DNA of 64,000 nucleotides from Aristolochia californica (taxonomy: Eukaryota > Streptophyta > Magnoliopsida > Piperales > Aristolochiaceae), in the NCBI GenBank assembly GCA_029961685.1, contig JARWKL010000003.1, positions 9,990,459-10,054,458 on the forward strand. Reading direction: 5' to 3'. Numbering within the stretch: position 1 is the first letter of the stretch; each line of letters begins with the position of its first letter. Below are positions 36,744 through 47,900 of the stretch, piece by piece. Position numbers and translations under genes: made by a program. The notes below the pieces were generated by a model that saw only the letters and a list, made by a program, of their open reading frames with translations, did not search any database and was not told where the DNA came from.

Positions 36744-39700
36744 GACCCCAACCACAAGAAAAGATCCCAAGAACAAAAAGAAGAAGGTTTTGATCTCAGC
36801 TTGGGATGCCATGGATGAAGAATCTAGCCACTCAGAAGAAGAAGAAAGCCATGTTAGACTCGTGGCGATTGAAGATAATGATGAGTCTACGACTTCCGAA
36901 GATGTACACGACTCAGATTATGAAACCGAACTCGAATTTTTATAAGAAAAATCAATTCATAGTCTTAACAATATAAGGATAAATGCAATGCTCAATTGCA
37001 CGAGATTGCAAAGCTCAAGGAAAAGCTTGTGTTGAAGGAAGCTAAAGAAACCATATGGCCAATGCTTCAAGACAAAGTGGATTAATACACAAGTTATCAT
37101 GTGATAGACTTGCTTTTGAAAAGAATAGTTTAGACTCAGAATAATAAGTCAAAATTCTATCTCTCAAATCCACACCCAAGAATAAAGTTGGGAAGAATGC
37201 AAAGAAGCATATAAAAAAGTTATCTCCCATTCCTCATAGTGGATGCCACTATTGCAATGACCTGGATCATTAGGTCCACATTTGCCAAGTAAAGAACACA
37301 AATGATATCAAACAAAGATGGGTACCCGAGCCAACCCAAAAATTGGGCAAACAAATTTGGAAACCCAAGCCACCTAGTGCAACAAATGTCATCCAAAAGG
37401 GACCTACCTAACTTAAAATGGATCTCTAAGGGTTAAATGTTTTATGATGTAGGTATGTCTTCAAGCTAAGGCATTGAAAAATGTTTGGATTTTGGATAGC
37501 AGTTACCGAGGCACATGACCGATGATAAGAAGAAGTTCATTGAACTCAAACCTAAAGATGGTGGTCATGTAACTTTTGGAGCCAATAGTAAAGGTACTAT
37601 AAAAGGAAATGGTGTACCTCTTTGATAACCAAAGTATACTATGTAGAAGGGTTGATGCACGATTTACTTAGCATTAGTCAATTTTGTGATGAAATAAATA
37701 AAGTTTCATTTGAAAAAGGCTAATGCTTAGTAAAGAACTAAAATGATGAACTAGTTCTATAGGGACATAGAAATAGGAACCTCTATGTTGCTAACATAAT
37801 TATTTTATGCTCAACTAGTGCCATCTGTTTAGGTGCAAAAAACGATGAATCTTGATTATGGCATATGAGACTAGAACATATAAGAATAGATTCCTTGAAC
37901 AAATTAGTGAAGAAAAACTTAGTGAGAGGACTACCAGATAAAAAAATTATCAGAGAGACCTTGTTATTCTTGCCAACTTGGAAAGCAACACAAAATTTCT
38001 TTCAAACCTAAGAATATAGTTTCAACCTCTCGTTCTCTTCAACTAATCCACATGGATTTAGTTGGACCTACTCGAACTTAAGCCTAAATAGGAAGCATCT
38101 CACCTAAGTGGTAGTAGATGATTATTCGAGGTTCACATGGGTAAATTTCCTAGCTCATAAGGATGGTGCTTTTCTGGCCTTTGCCAAACTATGTGAAAAA
38201 AATTCAAAAAGACCAAGGCTATAACATTGTCAAAATTAGATTTTGAAAATTCACACTTCAAAGAATATTGTTCAAAGCATGGTATAGACCATATATTTTC
38301 AGCTCCTCGAACTCTTCAACAAAATGGTATTGTTGAGAGAAGAAACCGAATCTTAATTGAAATGGCTAGAGTTTTGCTTCACGCATACAACATGCCACCT
38401 AGGGTTCAGGCCAAATCTATAAAAATAACATGTTATATCATAAACTGAGTTAGCATAAGTCCTCTTCTCAACAAAACTCCATATGAGTTGTATACGAATT
38501 TTGAACCTTTGGACGCAAAGTGTTCATATTGTATGAACCAAAGGAAAAACTAGGGGGGTTTGACTCTAGGGTTAATATAGGAATTTTATTGGGTTATTCA
38601 ACTCATAGCAAAACATATTGAGTTTATAACAAAACATCTATGAGAGTTGAGGAGTCGGTACATGTTGAGTTTGACGAGTCCAATTTGCCAAATCCAACCC
38701 CAACTCCAATTTCTAATGATGAAGAGGGAAACCCCTTTGATTCATCCTTGGGATCTCAACCTCAAGACCAAAATCTTGAAGAAAACCCAAATCACATGAA
38801 TAACCAAGAAGAGCCACTTATGGAGCCAAAGAACTATAGGTTCATGAATGGTCATCCTTTAGAACAAATTATTGGTGACCCTTAAAACAAAATTGTAACT
38901 AGAAGAGCAACTCATGAAACTATGACAAATAGTGCCTTCCTTTCTCAAATTAACCCAAAAAAGCTTTGTTGAAGCCTAAAAAGATGATTATCGGATCATG
39001 GCAATGCAAGAAGAATTGAATCAATTTGAAAGAAAAAGTTTTGATTCTTATAACTAAACCCCAAAATCAATAAGTCGTAGGAACAAAATGGGTTTTTAGG
39101 AACAAAGTCATTGAGGAAAACCAAGTAGTGAGAAAAAAGGCTAGGTTAGTTACCAAGGGATATAACCATGAAGAATGTATTGATTTCGAAGAAACCTATG
39201 CACTCGTGGCAAGACTAGAGGCAATTCGAATCCTCTTACCTATGTATGTCACATTAAGATAAAATTGTACCAAATGGATGTAAAAAGGGCATTCTTGAAT
39301 GGGTACATTCAAGAAGATGTCTAAGTTGAACAACCCGAAGATTTTGAAGACTTGAGAAAGCTTTACCATATATGCAAACTACATAAAAACTTTACATGGG
39401 TTAAAGCAAGCTCCTAAAGTGTGGTATAAAAGATTGTGCAAATTCTTAGAAAAGAATAGCTATAAGAGAGGCAGTGTAGATAAGACTTTGTTTGTAAAGA
39501 ACAATTATCAAAATTTGATTATCGTTCAAATTTATGTGGATGATATCGTATTTGGTACTACAAAGCCCTCTTAATGTCAAGAATTTGCTAGTGTAATGGA
39601 GAATGAGTTTGAAATGTGTTTAAAGGGTGAAATCACATTTTTCGTTGGACTTCAAGTAATTGAAACCAATAATGACACATTCATAAACTAGTCCAAATAC

Positions 39701-40455
39701 ACTAAGGGATTGTTTAAGAGATTTAACTTTAAAAATCTTAAGTCAATTAGCACACTCATGAATTCTTCCTTGAAACTTGACTCAGACAAGTCTAATAGGA
39801 CCATAGATAAAACATTGTACAGAAGTATGATAGGATCCCTACTTTACCTTTCAGCCAGTAGACCGGATATAATGTTCATGGTATGCCTATGTACTAGATT
39901 TCAATCCGATCCTAGAGAACTCACTTCTGGGAACACCAAATTTAGGTTTTTGGTACTTAAAACTTTTCATCCATTGATCTAGTAGTTAATCTGATGCTAA
40001 TTTTGTCTGTTGCAAAATTGATAGAAAGAGTACGAGTGGTAGTTGCCAACTACTTGGAAATATGTTTGTCTCTTAGCTTTTCAAGAGACAACATTCAATA
40101 GCACTATCCGCCACTGAAGTTGAATACATTGCATGTGAAAGTTGTTGTGCTCAGCTTCTCTGGATGAAACAATAACTAGATGATTACAACATAGAGCAAA
40201 AATAAAGTTCAGTCCATTGTGACAACATGAGTGCCAGAAGTCTTAGTAAGAACCTGGTTTACCACTCTCAATCAAAACACATAGAGATTATACATCACTT
40301 AATTAGAGAATTGGTTGAGACCAAGTTTATTAGCATTGAATTTATTCCTTCAAAAAATAAATTAGCTAACATCTTTACAAAACCATTAGAATTTGACCAT
40401 TTCTCTAAGCTTCGAGGAGAAATAGGCATAAGCAACCCACCTTGTTTCACTTAGG
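36744..40455 (+). mobile_element. SIRE/Maximus-like Copia coding region, decayed
   Basis: Plus-strand Copia polyprotein in several frames. Near 36780-36940 is a gag tail with acidic text (DEESSHSEEEESHVRLVAIE). Near 37240 is a zinc knuckle CHYCNDLDH-VHIC, interrupted by a stop. Near 37490 a protease-like WILDSS replaces the usual DSG. From about 37850 to 38450 the integrase region reads LWHMRLEH, then SCQLGKQHKISFKPKN, then SAPRTLQQNGIVERRNR. Reverse transcriptase spans about 39060-39660 with YVDDIVFGTT. RNase H spans about 39800-40440 and ends SKHIEIIHHLIRELVE with TKPLEFDHFSKLRGE and a stop at 40453-40455. Stops and frameshifts abound. Neither matching LTR was found. Confidence 0.85.
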
Positions 40456-40595
40456 CTAAAAAAATATGAGCTTAAAGAACACATCCCACCTAAATAGTGC
40501 CAAAAGAGTGAAATGAAAATCAATAGATTACATTCCTGTCACTCTGCATAGGTCATTAATCAATCAACGTATATGGGTTGATAGATCAACTTGAA

Positions 40596-40613
40596 CGATT
40601 GATCGATCAATCG
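40596..40613. repeat. 18-bp perfect palindrome
   Basis: CGATTGATCGATCAATCG equals its own reverse complement and sits in a GATC/GATTGAT-rich stretch (about 40560-40630). Function unknown. Confidence 0.9.
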
Positions 40614-41203
40614 AAATAGAATGATTGATTATTTGCAAATGGGAAGTTGAAGAATTTCAAAACGATTTTTAACCCAATTTCTTCACTCCGAATCACTTCC
40701 AAATCCTATTCCAATGTTTTCTAAGTGCTTCAACGATTGATGTTCGTTTGAACAATTTCCATTAGACACCTCTTCTCTTTTCTTCAATCATTTCAAATGG
40801 CTAGTTGAAGTGTCTATTTCAATCTCTTTTCTCTTTCCAGAGCATTCAACATCTATGACCTAGCCGTTCGGATGATCTATCGAACATATGCTTCCAATGA
40901 CTTCTCTCTAATGGCTCGTTGAGCGGTCTCTCTTCAGTTGGACACTCTTTTTGAAGATATTTTTTTTACTTTTTCTCTTCATACTTTCATTGTCCTGACC
41001 ATTCGGACATCTAGGCAAAAATACTCTAGCAATGGTTTTTTTTCTCCTACTTATAAGGTTGACTTCACTCTATCCGGACGGATGGGATGGTTGATTCCCA
41101 AGAAATTTCTCTCCCTTGTCTAGTCAAATGAATGTTGCTAGACCTTTCAAAGTGCAGGGGGAAAGTGGAAGGGAAAGTGAAGTACTTTCCTTAGGGAAAG
41201 TCA

Positions 41204-41335
41204 AGTACTGTTAGTGTTAGTGTGTGCAATGGAAAGTGCAGTATAAAGTACTTGTTAGCGTTAGTGTGCACAATGTAAAGTACAATGTACATTACTTGTT
41301 TGTGTTAGTGTACACAATGAAAAGTGTGGTGTAAA
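41204..41335. repeat. Tandem repeat, three units of about 43-44 bp
   Basis: Units start at about 41204, 41247 and 41291, each reading AGTACTTGTTAG(T/C)GTTAGTG...CAATG(G/T)AAAGT with point differences. Confidence 0.8.
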
Positions 41336-41659
41336 GTGTAGATAGATTATTTACTAAATAAAATATCTTTGTAGGTGACATTCATTGACGCAGAGGTGGT
41401 GGTTCGTTTCCCTCTTGTCTTCTACACCATTGCCTCAACTCTCTGGTTTTTCTTTTCTTAAAAATGCTTCCCAAACATAATAATTTATATTCCAATTTAT
41501 TCCATTTTTAACTTGGTGAGGTTGTTGTGGATTGTTAAAATTTATTGAATTGTTGAAGAAGGCTAGACCAATTTTAAGGCATTCATATTGTGAAGCCTTT
41601 TAATGGACACAATCGGAGGGCTGAAGCGTAGAAGAGAAGAAATAGCACGGAGATGTCAC

Positions 41660-43429
41660 TAGGGGTGGCTTCGAATCTAGCCGAATCACGAGCAGATCGA
41701 GTTCGGCTTGGTTCGATTCGGTATCTCTCGAGCTCGAGATTCGAAATTGGCTCGTTTGAGTTAACAAGCCAAGCTCGACCGAATCAAGGTTCGGCTGGAA
41801 AGCTCGCGAGCCAGCTCGTTAATGGGCGAGTCGTAGGATCGAGATCGAGAGGGGGGAGGGAATGTCGAGCCCCTCCCGTCTGCCGCTCTGGCCGCCTCTG
41901 TTGTCGTCGATAGCTCCTTGCTGGCCGCTACATCCCCTTCCCTCTGATTTCTTCCTCTTCCTCTGATTTCTTCACCTCCTCTGTTTCCGTCATCGTCGCC
42001 GGCGCCGCGCCTTCCCTCTGCATCGTCTTGACGGAAAACCAGAGTACAAAGAGATACCTAAGTTGGGAGAAAATAATTTCTCCCACCCAGCGTGTAGTCG
42101 ATTTCGCACATGTGAAAGTCACACGTGCGAGATCATAAACAAGTAAAAAAAAAAAAAAAACTCTTTGTCCCCTTCCTCATGACTCTTGAAGAAATTGAAA
42201 AAACATTTTAGTATAAATACATTTCTAGAGACTATTAGAGGTTTTTTCAATAAATGTTGAAAAACATTTTTAGTAGAAATATAAGGACCATTAGTTCCTC
42301 ATGTTTTTTGGAAACGTTTTTCTAATTAGAAAATTTTATTAAAAAATCATATAATTTTCTAAGTAAGATTTTCTTGCCAAGATGGGCTAGAAAATCGTAT
42401 AGAAAAAATTTGAATAAGTATTTGACAGTTAATGTTATAACACTTTTAACATGAGGCAATTTTCATAGCAATTTTGTGTTTGACATTTTATTTGATTAAA
42501 ATTTTATTGATAAGTATAGTAATATATTAGATTGATTATTAATTTTTATTTATTTCCCTAGAAGTGGCAATAAGAGGTCCATTTAAAATATTTCTTGTAA
42601 TTTTCTAGTAAGTCTCTAATAGTAATAGGATTTTATTTAATGGTTTTTTTGGAAATGTGTATCCTAGGAAAAATATTTCTGGTTTTTCCTATAATATAAA
42701 TTTTCAATCAGGGCACTAAGGAGGCCATAGTAAATTTATGGCCAGATTCAAAAATTACAAAATAAGCTAGACAATATTTGGGGTAAAAAATATTAGTATT
42801 GGTGGGTTCTAATCTATCATCGAGATTCAATATTGAACCTCCCCTATCATTCTTTTTTTAAAAATGTATGCATAATTTTATAGATAATTTATTTGGCATA
42901 TATTTTATGTAGAGTATTAAATGTAGGTTAACCTTGAACTCGGCTAGAGCTCGAGTTTGAACTCGAATTCGGTTAAAATTATTAGGCTCGAGCTCGATTA
43001 CAATTTTACGCTCGAGGCTAGGTCGGCTCGAGCTTGAGTTTGAAATCTGTAAATCAAGCTCTGATCGAACATAGGAAGGTTCAGACTCAATTGGATTCAA
43101 TATTACCCTTATGCTCAATTTTAAGTAGAGGTCATGCCCAATTTTATGTAGAGGTCATACCCAATTTTATGTAAAATATATGCCCAATTTTATGTAAAAT
43201 GTATGCCCAATTTTATGTAAAATGTATGTATATGTTATATACAATTTATTTGACATGTATTTTTTGAAAAGTTTTAAATGTATGTTGGAGCTCGAACATG
43301 AGACATGTAATTTTTGAAAAGTTTTAAATGTTGAAGCTTGAGCTCGGCTCGAACTCGGTTAAAATTATTGGACTCGTGCTGGATAACAATTTTAAGCTCG
43401 AGGCTAGGCTCGACTCAATGCCACCCCTG
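41660..43429 (-). mobile_element. hAT-type non-autonomous element, long copy
   Basis: It starts TAGGGGTGGCTTCGA and ends with GCCACCCCTG, giving inverted ends (the outermost A of the right end reads G). Compared with the 50514-51217 copy it is in the opposite orientation: its left 180 bases match that copy's right end and its right 140 bases match that copy's left end. The interior has a GC-rich segment (about 41840-42030), AT-rich sequence, a second terminal-like block near 42930-43080, and a 23-bp tandem repeat. No transposase. The 8-bp flanks GATGTCAC and TTGAGAGG do not match, so the target duplication is lost or the ends are rearranged. Confidence 0.75.
43111..43225. repeat. Tandem repeat, five 23-bp units
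   Basis: Five units of the type ATGCCCAATTTTATGTAAAATGT, starting at 43111, 43134, 43157, 43180 and 43203. The last two are identical and the first two carry GTAGAGGTC endings. Confidence 0.92.
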
Positions 43430-44956
43430 TTGAGAGGGTGAAAGTGTGCATATTATGAGCAAATCACGAATTGTTGGAACCGATAATTCGGTTCTTGACA
43501 TGCCAACACATTCAACACCTCTCCTTTCTCTCCCTTCTATAAATACTTGTTTATCTTCTTCCTCTGTTTTCCGGTCTCTTCCAGTAGCTTCCGTGAAAAG
43601 AGTTATAGCAGAAGGTTATCGGTGCTGGGGATGACGAGAGGAAGGGAGTCGAGCGCTGGAGACAGGTCGCACAGAGGGCGATTGAAATCGCCGAAGGTCG
43701 ATCGCGAACGAGAGATTTTTTTTTTCTCCAAAACCCTCGTTCGATAGAGCCTTCCCGACAGCCCGAGCCCGATGTAATTGAGGAAGGAAAAGTGAGTTTA
43801 GAGCTCGACCCCTCTAAATTGACTTTCTCTCCCACTATGCCTAAAACAGGGGAAAGTCAAATACATTGTAATTTACTTTCCCCTTGCACTTACGTTGGGC
43901 ACTAACAACTTTTAACATATTTTACCAAGCAGACATTTCACTTACTTTGGGCACTAAAAGGGCCTTTTGTGTCCTTTTACGATGGGCCAATTGGACTACC
44001 CTTAGTGGGGCAAATGATTATGCTACCAAAAGTTTCTTTTGAGGCTTTTTTGTGTTATTATTGTATATTCATGTATATTATTAATAATTTGTACTTTTTA
44101 TTTTCAAAATGATCTCATTGGGGATCCTGAGAGAGAGACTGACATATCAAGATCACAAACTCTATGTCGATAGAGTTCCTCTCTTTACATTTGAAAATTA
44201 ATCCACAAATAACAAAACCATATTTATTAATTTCATTTAGCTTTCTTTACTTAGAACATAACAAGATTCCAAATAGATTGGCAACTACGAAGGCATATTT
44301 TCCTATCCACGACACTTGTAATGTATGTGAAACAAGTGGAGGGTGCTCGTGAACATTGACTGCACCTGAAGATAAGGAGCGGCTCTGTGAAGGTGACGCC
44401 TCGTACGCGCCATCCGCTTCTTAAATCACTCTTATGTACCAGTGATTTAGCAGTAGATGTCGGATGTCTTGATGATATCAGCTTTCTTGCTCTTCAAGTT
44501 TGCCCCTTCTCAACGTCTGGGATCCGATTCTCTTTTCTCCGTTGTCTGGTTCTATTTTAGTTTTCATTTATATATATTTCCATAGCCATGAAATTTGAAA
44601 AAAAGGATAGAATTTTGCGACTGCTTCATGCCAATCTCTTTGAGAGACAACTTGGATGATCACGAACCCTAAACTCAAAAGAGTGTTTTGCCATTTGATA
44701 CTTTTGAGTTTTGGATGCTTGGCTACATCTCTGGGGGGACCTGCTCTTCGTTTCATTGTTAGTTCTTTCAGAAGTTATTGTCATTTGTTTGATGTCCCAT
44801 TTAATGCCGTCATTTTGTCTCTCAAGCTGGGAAATCAATGCCCACCAGCCATTACTCCGTCCAAGATGGTGCGCGTTGTTTAAACTTTGAACCGTGTTCG
44901 TGGATGACGCTTGGGTTCCAGAAGATTAAGTATTGAGGTTCTTATAGTTGCTACCG
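43430..44956 (+). other. Promoter-like and 5' region upstream of the SP1-like gene
   Basis: A TATA-like TATAAATAC lies at 43538-43546, followed by a CT-rich stretch and a short frame from about 43632 (MTRGRESSAGDRS), which looks like a promoter and leader but has no recognised gene behind it. The foldback GGGGAAAGT...ACTTTCCCC lies at about 43850-43884. At 44423-44448 an 8-bp stem (AAATCACT/AGTGATTT) closes a 10-base loop. The last few hundred bases before 44957 should be the SP1-like promoter and leader. Confidence 0.4.
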
Positions 44957-47900
44957 ATGCTTCCATGGGGTGGAATTACGTGCTGCTTAAGTGCAGCTGC
45001 TCTTTATCTCATAGGGAGGAGCAGTGGAAAGTATGTGTTTTCAGACTTATCGAATTAATGTTTGTTATTTTTTGGTTAAAATTTGGCTATTCTTGTGTAA
45101 CATGTTCGAGTCCCCCTATTGTTTGGTGCTAATTGCTAGTTCTTTCTATACAGGGACGCTGAAATTCTCAAATCAGTTACCCGGGTCAGCCATTTGAAAG
45201 ATTTGGGTAAGGAGGTTGTTTCAGCCTCACTCTGTTTTTCCAAAATCTTGGCGTTCCTGCTTTATATTTTCAAAACTTGGCAATTGTTTCATCGAGGGTT
45301 ATCTTGGTCCAAGTTTTCTCATTTGAATGGTTGGATTCTAACAGTGATTATTGAGGTTTTTTCACCATTTTTAATTTACTAATGCAGATAGTTTTTGTAT
45401 TTTTACTCATGCATTTTGATGTCTATATAGTCCGACCATTCTTATTCTTGCCTCTGGTGTTTAAGTATTAATTGTCTTATAGATCTCTGGGGTATAGCAT
45501 TGTCTTTTAGAGCTGTGGAGTACAATTCTTTCTGAATTTTTTTTTTTATCAGAGCTCTTAAACTCATTCTCTGGATTTTTCAGCTGCATTTTCATTTAAC
45601 TACTACTAAGTAATGTTTATGAATCTCTTTCATTCAATTTTGTTTTTCTCTCACTCTTAAATATTGGAGCGACTTCTAGTTTGTTTATTCCTAGGGGGTC
45701 TAACAAGTGATGACTACTACAAGCGCACTACACCCCTTTCCCTAGTGAGACTTGAACCCCTGATTGCACTCTAGAAAACCCCCATGTGTCCATTGAAGCA
45801 AAGTTCTAATTCACAAGCAATAAGTATTTTTGCAATTAAAAAATGATATGCCCAACTATTGGATTTTATAATATTTTCTCTCATTTTTTGCCTGCAGCAC
45901 AAATTTTGGGTACAGCTTGCAAAGTGTTGCCATTGGTTGTCTCTGTTTCTGGACGTGTTGGCTCAGATACACCAATCAATTGTGAACACAGTGGTTTAAG
46001 AGGTGTAATTGTGGAAGAAACGGTAAGAGTTTTTGAAGTCGTAGTTTATTTGGGTGTATGGAGATATAAAAAGGTGCACGCTATTTTTTTTGGAAAACAA
46101 TGAGGATATGTATTCCATATAGAAATTCCCAAGGGAGAGAAAAATACAAGCACGACGCTAACAAGATGAAACAGAAAACAAAAGCAGCTCCCCAGAAAGA
46201 AGAGCTAGGTCCAAGTCAAAGAGGAAGAGAGATTCCTTTAACAAGTCACTGCCTTGAAACCCCTTCCATAGCTAAGGTGTCGGCAACACTATTAGCATTT
46301 CTGAGGGTATGCTGCCAAGAAATACCCAGTGTTTTATATAACTCTTCAACTTCAAGTATATACATTAAGAAACATCCTGGGGAGTTTTTATTCCCACAGG
46401 CCCAACTAATGACCCCTGCAGAGTCCCCTTTCCCTTCTAATTTTAAAGCCATTCAGCGTGGCCAAGACACTCATGTGCTTTATACCTTTGCTGTATTTCT
46501 TTCTTATGTACATTTTACCTTAGATTAATCTAGAAACTCATGGGTCTGTGAAGTGATGGGCCTAGTGGTTCAGATTTTGTAGTTACCGTATTCAACGGAG
46601 ATTATTTTGTGATTTTAGCCTTAAGAGTATTTGCTCACTATGTGACCTCAAAGCATATGATGATTGCCTAGTAGGTTATGCTCATCTTGTACTTGTAAAA
46701 AGATCTGTGGAATCTCAGAGCTTAGACAAATCATAATTGCAATAAATCATCTTTTTTCAGGCTGAACAACACTTTCTAAAGCATAATGATGCTGGGTCCT
46801 GGATACAAGACTCCGCTTTGATGCTCTCCATCAGTAAAGAAGTCCCTTGGTATCTGGTTAGTAGTTTTAATCTCTCTCTTTCACTCACTTCCACCCTTGA
46901 TTGTAGTAATTACTTTGTTGAAGAAGTGAAAGCCATAACATTAACAGAATGATGTAAAAAAGCCATGATATTTTCTGGACTGTTTGCCATTTTTTAGAAT
47001 TCAAAAAGGTTTTGTGTTGTGTGATGTCAGAGATTACATTGCTAGCTTAATTGGTCTTCCTTTCTGTTTCTCTGATTTTTTTAAAGAATTTTAACAGTGT
47101 CTCTTTGATTTGTCATTTCTAGTATATGAGTATTGTCAAGTTTTATGTTTGTGATTCATTTTTGTCATATACATAGCCCCTTTCATCAAGATTATGCTCC
47201 TGTTTCCTAATATCTGTGTTGTTTTGTTTGCCTTCATTATCATCTGAAGTGTGAATCTTGTTCTGTTTCTCGTCTCACTTGTGACCATGCTCTTGTGCTG
47301 CAAAGTTTTTGTGCTAAAACCACTCTTGACTTATTCTATTTTGTAATTCTGTAGGATGATGGGACTGGACGTGTATTTGTTGTGGGAGCCAAAGGAGCCA
47401 CTGGTTTTGTGCTAACTGTTGCAAGTGAAGTCTTTGAGGAGTCAGGGCGGTCTCTTGTTCGTGGAACACTTGATTATCTCCAAGGTCTCAAGGTGTGGAT
47501 ACTTGGAATATGGTCACAATTATAAGTAAGAACATTTCTAAGTAGTTTGACTTTTGGCAACAATTATTTTTCCAGATGCTTGGAGTTAAGAGAATTGAGA
47601 GGGTGCTTCCTACGGGTACCTCTTTGACTGTTGTTGGAGAGGTAATCTTTTAATTCTAGCGAGATGAGAAGAAAATATTAATCATTTTCAAATAAACAGG
47701 CATCTACTTGCCTGTGTATTTTGTTACAAGGGTGTTGAAGAACACTAGTTGTGAATCCCTGCAATACATCTAATTGACTCAACTATATCACTTTCGTGTT
47801 TTTCATGCTATGCTATGTTAGGCTGTTAAGGATGATGTGGGGACAATTAGGATTCAGAGACCTCATAAAGGACCATTTTATGTTTCACCCAAAAGTATTG

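Larger units (their letters stand above)
40456..41659. other. Spacer with short repeats
   Basis: Possibly the 3' part of the SIRE-like element, but no LTR is recognised. It holds an 18-base perfect palindrome (40596-40613) and a three-unit tandem repeat (41204-41335). Confidence 0.45.

Noticed and set aside
43111..43225. CRISPR-like array
   Set aside because: The 23-bp units are contiguous with no unique spacers, in a plant transposon.
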